Shown here: positions 29,001 through 40,670 of the stretch, in pieces | Layout of the letters: every line of letters begins with the position of its first letter | How positions within the stretch are numbered: the stretch's first letter is position 1 | Made by a program: the position numbers and the translations under genes | Notes under the pieces: generated by a model | What the model was told of the DNA's origin: nothing | Database searches by the model: none | What the model saw: the letters and a program-made list of their open reading frames with translations, nothing else | Assembly: GCF_947507565.1 (NCBI RefSeq) | Contig: NC_089182.1 | Span: forward strand, 2,418,001-2,482,000 | Length of the DNA stretch: 64,000 bases | Reading direction: 5' to 3' | Source: Oscarella lobularis | Lineage: Eukaryota; Porifera; Homoscleromorpha; Homosclerophorida; Oscarellidae

Positions 29001-32000
29001 GAATCAAAGATTTGGCGCTCAATTTAATATTAAGGCCTTTAGAATCAAAGATTAGGCTCTCAATTTAATATTTAGGCCTTTAGAATCAAAGATTATGTCC
29101 TCAATTTAATATTTAAGTCTTATGAATCAAAGATTAGGCCCTCAATTTAATATTTAGGTCCTATGAATCAAAGATTAGGCCCTCAATTGAATATTTAAGT
29201 CTTTCCAATCAAAGATTAGGCCCTCAATTTAATATTTAGGCCTTTAGATTCAAAGATTGGGCTCTCAATTTAATATTTAGGCCTTTAGAATCAAAGATTA
29301 AGTCCTCAATTTAATATATAGGCCCTATGAATCAAAGATTAGGTCCTCAATTTAATATTTAAGTCTTTCCAATCAAAGATTAGGCCCTCAATTTAATATT
29401 TAGGCCTTTAGATTCAAAGATTAGGCCCTCAATTTAATATTTAGGCTTTTAGAATCAAAGATTAGGCCCTCGATTTAATATTTAGGCCTTTAGAATGAAG
29501 GATTAAGCCCTCAATTTAATATTTAGGCTCTTTGAATGAAAGATTAGCCCCTCAATTTAATATATAGGCCTTTAGAATCAAAGATTAGGTCCTCAATTTA
29601 ATATTTAGGCCTTTAGAATCAAAGATTAGGTCCTCAATTTAATATTTAGTCCCTATGAATCAAAGATTAGGACCTCAATTTAATATTTAGGCTTTTAGAA
29701 TCAAAGATTAAGTCCTCAATTTAATATTTAGGCCCAATGAATAAAAGATTAGGCCCTCAATTTAATATTTAGGCTTTTAGAATCAAAGATTAGGCCCTCG
29801 ATTTAATGTTTAGGCCTTTAGAATGAAAGATTAGGCCCTCAATTTAATATTTATGCCCTATGAATCAAAAATTAGGCTCTCAATTTAATAGTTCGGCCCT
29901 ATGAATCAAAGATTAGGCCCTGAATTTAATATTTATGCCCTATGAATCAAAGATTAGGCCCTCAATTTAATATTTATGCCCTATGAATCAAAGATTAGGC
30001 CCTCAATTTAATATTTATGCCCTATTAATCAAAGATTAGGCCCTCAATTTAATATTTAGGCCTGTAGAATCAAAGATTAGGTCCTCAATTTAATATTTAG
30101 GCCCTATGAATCAAAGATTAAGCCCTCAATTTAATATTTAGGTCTTTCGAATCAAAGATTAGGCCCTGAATTTAATACTATGTTTTTAGAATCAAAGATT
30201 TGGCGCTCAATTTAATATTAAGGCCTTTAGAATCAAAGATTAGGCTCTCAATTTAATATTTAGGCCTTTAGAATCAAAGATTATGTCCTCAATTTAATAT
30301 TTAAGTCTTATGAATCAAAGATTAGGCCCTCAATTTAATATTTAGGTCCTATGAATCAAAGATTAGGCCCTCAATTGAATATTTAAGTCTTTCCAATCAA
30401 AGATTAGGCCCTCAATTTAATATTTAGGCCTTTAGATTCAAAGATTGGGCTCTCAATTTAATATTTAGGCCTTTAGAATCAAAGATTAAGTCCTCAATTT
30501 AATATATAGGCCCTATGAATCAAAGATTAGGCCCTCAATTTAATATTTAAGTCTTTCCAATCAAAGATTAGGCCCTCAATTTAATATTTAGGCCTTTAGA
30601 TTCAAAGATTAGGCCCTCAATTTAATATTTAGGCTTTTAGAATCAAAGATTAGGCCCTCGATTTAATATTTAGGCCTTTAGAATGAAGGATTAAGCCCTC
30701 AATTTAATATTTAGGCTCTTTGAATGAAAGATTAGCCCCTCAATTTAATATATAGGCCTTTAGAATCAAAGATTAGGTCCTCAATTTAATATTTAGGCCT
30801 TTAGAATCAAAGATTAGGTCCTCAATTTAATATTTAGTCCCTATGAATCAAAGATTAGGACCTCAATTTAATATTTAGGCTTTTAGAATCAAAGATTAAG
30901 TCCTCAATTTAATATTTAGGCCCAATGAATAAAAGATTAGGCCCTCAATTTAATATTTAGGCTTTTAGAATCAAAGATTAGGCCCTCGATTTAATGTTTA
31001 GGCCTTTAGAATGAAAGATTAGGCCCTCAATTTAATATTTATGCCCTATGAATCAAAAATTAGGCTCTCAATTTAATAGTTCGGCCCTATGAATCAAAGA
31101 TTAGGCCCTGAATTTAATATTTATGCCCTATGAATCAAAGATTAGGCCCTCAATTTAATATTTATGCCCTATGAATCAAAGATTAGGCCCTCAATTTAAT
31201 ATTTATGCCCTATTAATCAAAGATTAGGCCCTCAATTTAATATTTAGGCCTGTAGAATCAAAGATTAGGTCCTCAATTTAATATTTAGGCCCTATGAATC
31301 AAAGATTAAGCCCTCAATTTAATATTTAGGTCTTTCGAATCAAAGATTAGGCCCTGAATTTAATACTATGTTTTTAGAATCAAAGATTTGGCGCTCAATT
31401 TAATATTAAGGCCTTTAGAATCAAAGATTAGGCTCTCAATTTAATATTTAGGCCTTTAGAATCAAAGATTATGTCCTCAATTTAATATTTAAGTCTTATG
31501 AATCAAAGATTAGGCCCTCAATTTAATATTTAGGTCCTATGAATCAAAGATTAGGCCCTCAATTGAATATTTAAGTCTTTCCAATCAAAGATTAGGCCCT
31601 CAATTTAATATTTAGGCCTTTAGATTCAAAGATTGGGCTCTCAATTTAATATTTAGGCCTTTAGAATCAAAGATTAAGTCCTCAATTTAATATATAGGCC
31701 CTATGAATCAAAGATTAGGCCCTCAATTTAATATTTAAGTCTTTCCAATCAAAGATTAGGCCCTCAATTTAATATTTAGGCCTTTAGATTCAAAGATTAG
31801 GCCCTCAATTTAATATTTAGGTCCTATGAATCAAAGATTAGGCCCTCAATTGAATATTTAAGTCTTTCCAATCAAAGATTAGGCCCTCAATTTAATATTT
31901 AGGCCTTTAGATTCAAAGATTGGGCTCTCAATTTAATATTTAGGCCTTTAGAATCAAAGATTAAGTCCTCAATTTAATATATAGGCCCTATGAATCAAAG

Positions 32001-35000
32001 ATTAGGCCCTCAATTTAATATTGAAGTCTTTCCAATCAAAGATTAGGCCCTCAATTTAATATTTAGGCCTTTAGATTCAAAGATTAGGCCCTCAATTTAA
32101 TATTTAGGCTTTTAGAATCAAAGATTAGGCCCTCGATTTAATATTTAGGCCTTTAGAATGAAGGATTTTGCCCTCAATTTAATATTTAGGCTCTTTGAAT
32201 GAAAGATTAGCCCCTCAATTTAATATATAGGCCTTTAGAATCAAAGATTAGGTCCTCAATTTAATATTTAGGCCTTTAGAATCAAAGATTAGGTCCTCAA
32301 TTTAATATTTAGTCCCTATGAATCAAAGATTAGGACCTCAATTTAATATTTAGGCTTTTAGAATCAAAGATTAGGTCCTCAATTTAATATTTAGGCCCAA
32401 TGAATAAAAGATTAGGCCCTCAATTTAATATTTAGGCTTTTAGAATCAAAGATTAGGCCCTCGATTTAATGTTTAGGCCTTTAGAATGAAAGATTAGGCC
32501 CTCAATTTAATATTTATGCCCTATGAATCAAAAATTAGGCTCTCAATTTAATAGTTCGGCCCTATGAATCAAAGATTAGGCCCTGAATTTAATATTTATG
32601 CCCTATGAATCAAAGATTAGGCCCTCAATTTAATATTTAGGCCTGTAGAATCAAAGATTAGGCCCTCAATTTAATATATAGGCCTTTAGAATGAAAGATT
32701 AGGTCCTCAATTTAATACTTAGGCCTTTTGAATCAAAGATTAGGTCCTCAATTTAATATTTAGGCCCAATGAATGAAAGATTAGGCCCTCAATTTAATAT
32801 TTAGGCTTTTAGAATCAAAGATTAGGCCCTGAATTTAATATATAGGCCCTATGAATCAAAGATTAGGCCCTCAATTTAATATTTAAGTCTTTCCAATCAA
32901 AGATTAGGCCCTCAATTTAATATTTAGGCCTTTAGATTCAAAGATTAGGCCCTCAATTTAATATTTAGGCTTTTAGAATCAAAGATTAGGCCCTCGATTT
33001 AATATTTAGGCCTTTAGAATGAAGGATTAAGCCCTCAATTTAATATTTAGGCTCTTTGAATGAAAGATTAGCCCCTCAATTTAATATATAGGCCTTTAGA
33101 ATCAAAGATTAGGTCCTCAATTTAATATTTAGGCCTTTAGAATCAAAGATTAGGTCCTCAATTTAATATTTAGGCCCTATGAATCAAAGATTAGGACCTC
33201 AATTTAATATTTAGGCTTTTAGAATCAAAGATTAAGTCCTCAATTTAATATTTAGGCCCAATGAATAAAAGATTAGGCCCTCAATTTAATATTTAGGCTT
33301 TTAGAATCAAAGATTAGGCCCTCGATTTAATGTTTAGGCCTTTAGAATGAAAGATTAGGCCCTCAATTTAATATTTATGCCCTATGAATCAAAAATTAGG
33401 CTCTCAATTTAATAGTTCGGCCCTATGAATCAAAGATTAGGCCCTGAATTTAATATTTATGCCCTATGAATCAAAGATTAGGCCCTCAATTTAATATTTA
33501 TGCCCTATGAATCAAAGATTAGGCCCTCAATTTAATATTTATGCCCTATTAATCAAAGATTAGGCCCTCAATTTAATATTTAGGCCTGTAGAATCAAAGA
33601 TTAGGTCCTCAATTTAATATTTAGGCCCTATGAATCAAAGATTAAGCCCTCAATTTAATATTTAGGTCTTTCGAATCAAAGATTAGGCCCTGAATTTAAT
33701 ACTATGTTTTTAGAATCAAAGATTTGGCGCTCAATTTAATATTAAGGCCTTTAGAATCAAAGATTAGGCTCTCAATTTAATATTTAGGCCTTTAGAATCA
33801 AAGATTATGTCCTCAATTTAATATTTAAGTCTTATGAATCAAAGATTAGGCCCTCAATTTAATATTTAGGTCCTATGAATCAAAGATTAGGCCCTCAATT
33901 GAATATTTAAGTCTTTCCAATCAAAGATTAGGCCCTCAATTTAATATTTAGGCCTTTAGATTCAAAGATTGGGCTCTCAATTTAATATTTAGGCCTTTAG
34001 AATCAAAGATTAAGTCCTCAATTTAATATATAGGCCCTATGAATCAAAGATTAGGCCCTCAATTTAATATTTAAGTCTTTCCAATCAAAGATTAGGCCCT
34101 CAATTTAATATTTAGGCCTTTAGATTCAAAGATTAGGCCCTCAATTTAATATTTAGGCTTTTAGAATCAAAGATTAGGCCCTCGATTTAATATTTAGGCC
34201 TTTAGAATGAAGGATTAAGCCCTCAATTTAATATTTAGGCTCTTTGAATGAAAGATTAGCCCCTCAATTTAATATATAGGCCTTTAGAATCAAAGATTAG
34301 GTCCTCAATTTAATATTTAGGCCTTTAGAATCAAAGATTAGGTCCTCAATTTAATATTTAGGCCCTATGAATCAAAGATTAGGACCTCAATTTAATATTT
34401 AGGCTTTTAGAATCAAAGATTAGGTCCTCAATTTAATATTTAGGCCCAATGAATAAAAGATTAGGCCCTCAATTTAATATTTAGGCTTTTAGAATCAAAG
34501 ATTAGGCCCTCGATTTAATGTTTAGGCCTTTAGAATGAAAGATTAGGCCCTCAATTTAATATTTATGCCCTATGAATCAAAAATTAGGCTCTCAATTTAA
34601 TAGTTCGGCCCTATGAATCAAAGATTAGGCCCTGAATTTAATATTTATGCCCTATGAATCAAAGATTAGGCCCTCAATTTAATATTTAGGCCTGTAGAAT
34701 CAAAGATTAGGCCCTCAATTTAATATATAGGCCTTTAGAATGAAAGATTAGGTCCTCAATTTAATACTTAGGCCTTTTGAATCAAAGATTAGGTCCTCAA
34801 TTTAATATTTGGGCCCAATGAATGAAAGATTAGGCCCTCAATTTAATATTTAGGCTTTTAGAATCAAAGATTAGGCCCTCGATTTAATGTTTAGGCCTTT
34901 AGAATGAAAGATTAGGCCCTCAGTTTAATATTTATGCCCTATGAATCAAAAATTAGGCTTTCAATTTAATAGTTCGGCCCTATGAATAAAAGATTAGGCC

Positions 35001-38000
35001 CTCAATTTAATATTTATGCCCTATGAATCAAAGATTAGGCCCTCAATTTAATATTTAGGCCTGTAGAATCAAAGATTAGGCCCTCAATTTAATATATAGG
35101 CCTTTAGAATGAAAGATTAGGTCCTCAATTTAATACTTAGGCCTTATGAATCAAAGATTAGGCCCTCAATTTAATATTTAGGCCTTATGAATCAAAGATT
35201 AGGCTCTCAATTTAATATTTAGGCCCTATGAATCAAAGATTAGGCCCTCAATTTAATATTTAGGCCTTTAGAATCAAAGATTAAGTCCTCAATTTAATAT
35301 TTAGGCCCCATGAATCAAAGATTAGCTCCTCAATTTAATATTTTGGCCCTATGAATCAAAGATTAGGCCCTGAATTTAATATTTAGGCCCTATGAATCAA
35401 AGATTAGGCCCTCAATTTAATATTTAGGCTTTTAGAATCAAAGATTAGGCCCTCGATTTAATGTTTAGGCCTTTAGAATGAAAGATTAGGCCCTCAATTT
35501 AATATTTATGCCCTATGAATCAAAGATTAGGCCCTCAATTTAATATTTAGGCCCTATGAATCAAAGATTAGGCTCTCAATTTAATATTTAGGCCTGTTGA
35601 ATCAAAGATTAGGTCCTCAATTTAATATTTAGGCCCTATGAATCTAAGATTAGGCCCTCAATTTTATATTTAGGTCTTTAGAATCAAAGATTATGCTCCC
35701 AATTAAATATTTAAGACTTTAGAATCAAAGATTAGGTCCTCAATTTAATATTTAGGCCCTATGAATCAAAGATTAGGCCCTCAATTTAATATTTAGGCCT
35801 GTAGAATCAAAGATTAGGTCCTCAATTTAATATTTAGGCCCTATGAATCAAAGATTAGGACCTCAATTTAATATTTAGGCTTTTAGAATCAAAGATTAGG
35901 TCCTCAATTTAATATTTAGGCCCAATGAATGAAAGATTAGGCCCTCAATTTAATATTTAGGCTTTTAGAATCAAAGATTAGGCCCTCGATTTAATGTTTA
36001 GGCCTTTAGAATGAAAGATTAGGCCCTCAATTTAATATTTATGCCCTATGAATCAAAGATTAGGCCCTCAATTTAATATTTAGGCCTGTAGAATCAAAGA
36101 TTAGGCCCTCAATTTAATATATAGCCCTTTAGAATGAAAGATTAGGTCCTCAATTTAATATTTAGGCCTTATGAATCAAAGATTAGGCCCTCAATTTAAT
36201 ATTTAGGCCCTATGAATCAAAGATTAGGCCCTCAATTTAATATTTAGGCCCTATGAATCAAAGATTAGGCCCTCAATTTAATATTTAGGCTTTTAGAATC
36301 AAAGATTAGGCCCTCGATTTAATATTTAGAATGAAAGTTTAGGCTCTCAATTTAATATAAGGGCCTTTCGAATCAAAGATTAGGCCCTCAATTTTATATT
36401 TAGTCTTTTAGAATCAAAGGTTTGCGCTCAATTTAATATTTAGGCCTTTAGAATCAAAGATTAGGTCCTCAATTTAATATTTAGGCTCTATGAATCAAAG
36501 ATTAGGCCCTCAATTTAATATTTAGGCTTTTAGAATCAAAGATTAGGCCCTCGATTTAATGTTTAGGCCTTTAGAATGAAAGATTAGGCCCTCAATTTAA
36601 TATTTATGCCCTATGAATCAAAGATTAGGCCCTCAATTTAATATTTATGCCCTATTAATCAAAGATTAGGCCCTCAATTTAATATTTAGGCCTGTAGAAT
36701 CAAAGATTACGTCCTCAATTTAACATTTAGGCCCTATGAATCAAACATTAAGCCCTCAATTTAATATTTAGGTCTTTCGAATCAAAGATTAGGCCCTGAA
36801 TTTAATACTATGTTTTTAGAATCAAAGATTTGGCGCTCAATTTAATATTAAGGCCTTTAGAATCAAAGATTAGTCTCTCAATTTAATATTTAGTCCTTTA
36901 GAATCAAAGATTATGTCCTCAATTTAATATTTAAGTCTTATGAATCAAAGATTAGGCCCTCAATTGAATATTTAGGTCCTATGAATCAAAGATTAGGCCC
37001 TCAATTGAATATTTAAGTCTTTCCAATCAAAGATTAGGCCCTCAATTTAATATTTAGGCCTTTAGATTCAAAGATTAGGCCCTCAATTTAATATTTAGGC
37101 TTTTAGAATCAAAGATTAGGCCCTCGATTTAATATTTAGGCCTTTAGAATGAAGGATTAAGCCCTCAATTTAATATTTAGGCTCTTTGAATGAAAGATTA
37201 GCCCCTCAATTTAATATATAGGCCTTTAGAATCAAAGATTAGGTCCTCAATTTAATATTTAGGCCTTTAGAATCAAAGATTAGGTCCTCAATTTAATATT
37301 TAGGCCCTATGAATCAAAGATTAGGACCTCAATTTAATATTTAGGCTTTTAGAATCAAAGATTAAGTCCTCAATTTAATATTTAGGCCCAATGAATAAAA
37401 GATTAGGCCCTCAATTTAATATTTAGGCTTTTAGAATCAAAGATTAGGCCCTCGATTTAATGTTTAGGCCTTTAGAATGAAAGATTAGGCCCTCAATTTA
37501 ATATTTATGCCCTATGAATCAAAAATTAGGCTCTCAATTTAATAGTTCGGCCCTATGAATCAAAGATTAGGCCCTCAATTTAATATTTAGGCCTGTAGAA
37601 TCAAAGATTAGGCCCTCAATTTAATATATAGGCCTTTAGAATGAAAGATTAGGTCCTCAATTTAATACTTAGGCCTTTTGAATCAAAGATTAGGCCCTCA
37701 ATTTAATATTTAGGCCCTATGAATCAAAGATTAGGCCCTCAATTTAATATTTAGGCCCTATGAATCAAAGATTAGGCCCTCAATTTAATATTTAGGCCTT
37801 TAGAATCAAAGATTAAGTCCTCAGTTTAATATTTAGGCCCCATGAATCAAAGATTAGCTCCTCAATTTAATATTTAGGCCTTATGAATCAAAGATTAAGT
37901 CCTCAATTTAATATTTAGGCCCTATGAATCAAAGATTAGGCCCTCAATTTAATATTTAAGTCTTTCCAATCAAAGATTAGGCCCTCAATTTAATATTTAG

Positions 38001-39472
38001 GCCTTTAGATTCAAAGATTAGGCCCTCAATTTAATATTTAGGCTTTTAGAATCAAAGATTAGGCCCTCGATTTAATATTTAGGCCTTTAGAATGAAGGAT
38101 TGAGCCCTCAATTTAATATTTAGGCTCTTTGAATGAAAGATTAGCCCCTCAATTTAATATATAGGCCTTTAGAATCAAAGATTAGGTCCTCAATTTAATA
38201 TTTAGGCCTTTTAGAATCAAAGATTAGGTCCTCAATTTAATATTTAGGCCCTATGAATCAAAGATTAGGACCTCAATTTAATATTTAGGCTTTTAGAATC
38301 AAAGATTAGGTCCTCAATTTAATATTTAGGCCCAATGAATAAAAGATTAGGCCCTCAATTTAATATTTAGGCTTTTAGAATCAAAGATTAGGCCCTCGAT
38401 TTAATGTTTAGGCCTTTAGAATGAAAGATTAGGCCCTCAATTTAATATTTATGCCCTATGAATCAAAAATTAGGCTCTCAATTTAATAGTTCGGCCCTAT
38501 GAATCAAAGATTAGGCCCTCAATTTAATATTTATGCCCTATGAATCAAAGATTAGGCCCTCAATTTAATATTTAGGCCTGTAGAATCAAAGATTAGGCCC
38601 TCAATTTAATATATAGGCCTTTAGAATGAAAGATTAGGTCCTCAATTTAATACTTAGGCCTTTTGAATCAAAGATTAGGCCCTCAATTTAATATTTAGGC
38701 CCTATGAATCAAAGATTAGGCCCTCAATTTAATATTTAGGCTCTATGAATCAAAGATTAGGCCCTCAATTTAATATTTAGGCCTTTAGAATCAAAGATTA
38801 AGTCCTCAGTTTAATATTTAGGCCCCATGAATCAAAGATTAGCTCCTCAATTTAATATTTAGGCCCTATGAATCAAAGATTAAGTCCTCAATTTAATATT
38901 TAGGCCCTATGAATCAAAGATTAGGCCCTCAATTTAATATTTAAGTCTTTCCAATCAAAGATTAGGCCCTCAATTTAATATTTAGGCCTTTAGATTCAAA
39001 GATTAGGCCCTCAATTTAATATTTAGGCTTTTAGAATCAAAGATTAGGCCCTCGATTTAATATTTAGGCCTTTAGAATGAAGGATTAAGCCCTCAATTTA
39101 ATATTTAGGCTCTTTGAATGAAAGATTAGCCCCTCAATTTAATATATAGGCCTTTAGAATCAAAGATTAGGTCCTCAATTTAATATTTAGGCCTTTAGAA
39201 TCAAAGATTAGGTCCTCAATTTAATATTTAGGCCCTATGAATCAAAGATTAGGACCTCAATTTAATATTTAGGCTTTTAGAATCAAAGATTAGGTCCTCA
39301 ATTTAATATTTAGGCCCAATGAATAAAAGATTAGGCCCTCAATTTAATATTTAGGCTTTTAGAATCAAAGATTAGGCCCTCGATTTAATGTTTAGGCCTT
39401 TAGAATGAAAGATTAGGCCCTCAATTTAATATTTATGCCCTATGAATCAAAAATTAGGCTCTCAATTTAATA
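14027..39472. repeat. Higher-order repeat zone, 1188-bp unit
   Basis: Two independent variant markers recur at a spacing of 1188 bp. The GTTCGG variant lies at 14027, 15215, 16076, 17264, 18452, 20689, 21877, 28703, 29891, 31079, 33415 and 34603, among others. The AATACTATG variant lies at 13125, 14313, 16362, 17550, 19787, 20975, 25105, 26293, 28989, 30177 and 31365. 1188 equals 28 monomers of 41 bp plus one of 40 bp, and the AATACTATG monomer is itself 1 bp short, so the arithmetic closes. Other spacings (861, 369, 984 bp) are whole multiples of 41, as expected from unequal exchange in register. The left 12 kb is less regular. Confidence 0.93.
22950..30830. repeat. 3.88-kb super-repeat, two adjacent copies
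   Basis: The rare variant ATAGCCCTTTAG at 23436 recurs at 27319, the GTTCGG marker at 24820 recurs at 28703, and a GGCCTGTAG monomer at 23111 recurs at 26994. All three offsets are 3883 bp. Each copy contains 1188-bp units plus a segment with the 33-bp monomer. A 1-bp deletion near 24838 distinguishes the first copy. Confidence 0.85.
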
Positions 39473-40270
39473 GTTCGGCCCTATGAATCAAAGATTAGGC
39501 CCTGAATTTAATATTTATGCCCTATGAATCAAAGATTAGGCCCTCAATTTAATATTTAGGCCTGTAGAATCAAAGATTAGGCCCTCAATTTAATATATAG
39601 GCCTTTAGAATGAAAGATTAGGTCCTCAATTTAATACTTAGGCCTTTTGAATCAAAGATTAGGCCCTCAATTTAATATTTAGGCCCTATGAATCAAAGAT
39701 TAGGCCCTCAATTTAATATTTAGGCCCTATGAATCAAAGATTAGGCCCTCAATTTAATATTTAGGCTTTTAGAATCAAAGATTAGGCCCTCGATTTAATA
39801 TTTAGGCCTTTAGAATGAAAGATTAGGCCCTCAATTTAATATTTAGGCCTTATGAATCAAAGATTGGGCCCTCAATTTAATATGTAATCCTTTAGAATCA
39901 AAGATTAGGTCCTCAATTTAATATTTAGGCCTTTTGAATCAGTGATTAGGCCCTCAATTTAATATTTAGGCCTTTAGAATCAAAGATTAGGCGCTCAATT
40001 TAATATTTAGGCCCTATGAATCAATGATTATGCCCTCAATTTAATATTTAGGCCTTTAGAATCAAAGATTAGTCCCTCAATTTAATATTTAGGCTTTTGG
40101 AATCAAAGATTATGTCCTCATTTTAATATTTGGCCCTATGAATCAAAGGTTATGCCCTCAATTTTATATTTAGTCCTTTAGAATCAAAGATTAGGCCCTC
40201 AATTTAATATTTAGGTCTTTGGAATCTAAGATTATGCCCTCAATTTAATATGTAGGCCCTAAGAATTAAA

Positions 40271-40560
40271 GATAAGGAAGACAATTTTAACAATAGTCCC
40301 AAGACAAATCTCAAATTATTTTCAAGACGATTATAAATATTGTCTTAAAAAATTGTCACAAAATATTTTGAAAAATTGTCTCAAGACAATTTTAAAAATC
40401 GTTTAAGACAATTTTGAAAATGGTCCAAGACAATTTTGAAATGGTTCAAGACAATTTTAAATATGGTTCAAGACAATTTTTATAAATGGTCCAAGACAAT
40501 TTTATGAATCGTCCAAGGCAAGATTTTAAAATTGTCTAGGACCATTTTAATATTATGTCT
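40271..40560. repeat. Short AT-rich degenerate repeat at satellite edge
   Basis: Where the 41-bp register stops, a second repeat family begins. Its core is CAAGACAATTTT followed by an A/T spacer and TGGTC or CGTC, with a period of about 23-27 bp and at least five direct copies between 40,381 and 40,520. Both ends carry the core in inverted orientation: ATTGTCTTAAAAAATTGTC near 40,340 and AAAATTGTCTAGGACC near 40,535. The block is therefore a direct-repeat cluster flanked by inverted copies. It shares no obvious motif with the satellite. No coding potential is seen. It could be an AT-rich intronic minisatellite or a decayed element end. Confidence 0.75.
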
Positions 40561-40670
40561 ATCGTTCCAGTCCTTCTTCCCACACTGAAAAATTCTCGGC
40601 AGAACCCTGTGTGACGCTGGTCGTCTAGCCGGTCACACCCTTCAACCAACAATTATTGTTTTCATCCTAG

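Larger units (their letters stand above)
1..40270. repeat. 41-bp satellite array, about 980 monomers
   Basis: Uninterrupted head-to-tail array with a 41-bp period, read directly from successive copies of ATCAAAG at 1, 42 and 83. Half A of the monomer is AATCAAAGATTAGGCCCTC (19 bp). Half B starts AATTTAATATTTAGGCC and ends in a variable 5-base tag such as CTATG, TTTAG or TGTAG. The array is AT-rich, every frame is closed within a few monomers, and no gene, transposon or unique sequence interrupts it. Length variants exist: a 33-bp monomer lacking 8 bp between two TTTAG direct repeats (for example near 525, 2030, 4845, 11650 and 27520), and 40-bp monomers carrying TTTGCGCTC or AATACTATGTTTTTAG. 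The variants are shared across distant copies, so they mark duplication history. Typical of a centromeric, pericentromeric or heterochromatic satellite; its function cannot be read from sequence. The array is open at the left window edge, so its true length is unknown. Confidence 0.99.

Noticed and set aside
1-40270. CRISPR-like regularly spaced repeat
   Set aside because: There are no unique spacers; the whole 41-bp period is repeat, and the surrounding genes are spliced eukaryotic genes.
1-40270. Telomeric repeat because of TTAGGC
   Set aside because: TTAGGC occurs twice per 41-bp unit inside longer conserved sequence, not as a pure hexamer run, and the array is not shown to end a chromosome.
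40571-40622. Additional upstream SZT2 exon reading SSHTEKFSAEPCVTL
   Set aside because: The HTEK match to the family is suggestive and the acceptor is good, but no donor in the right phase joins it to 40,671, so it was not included.
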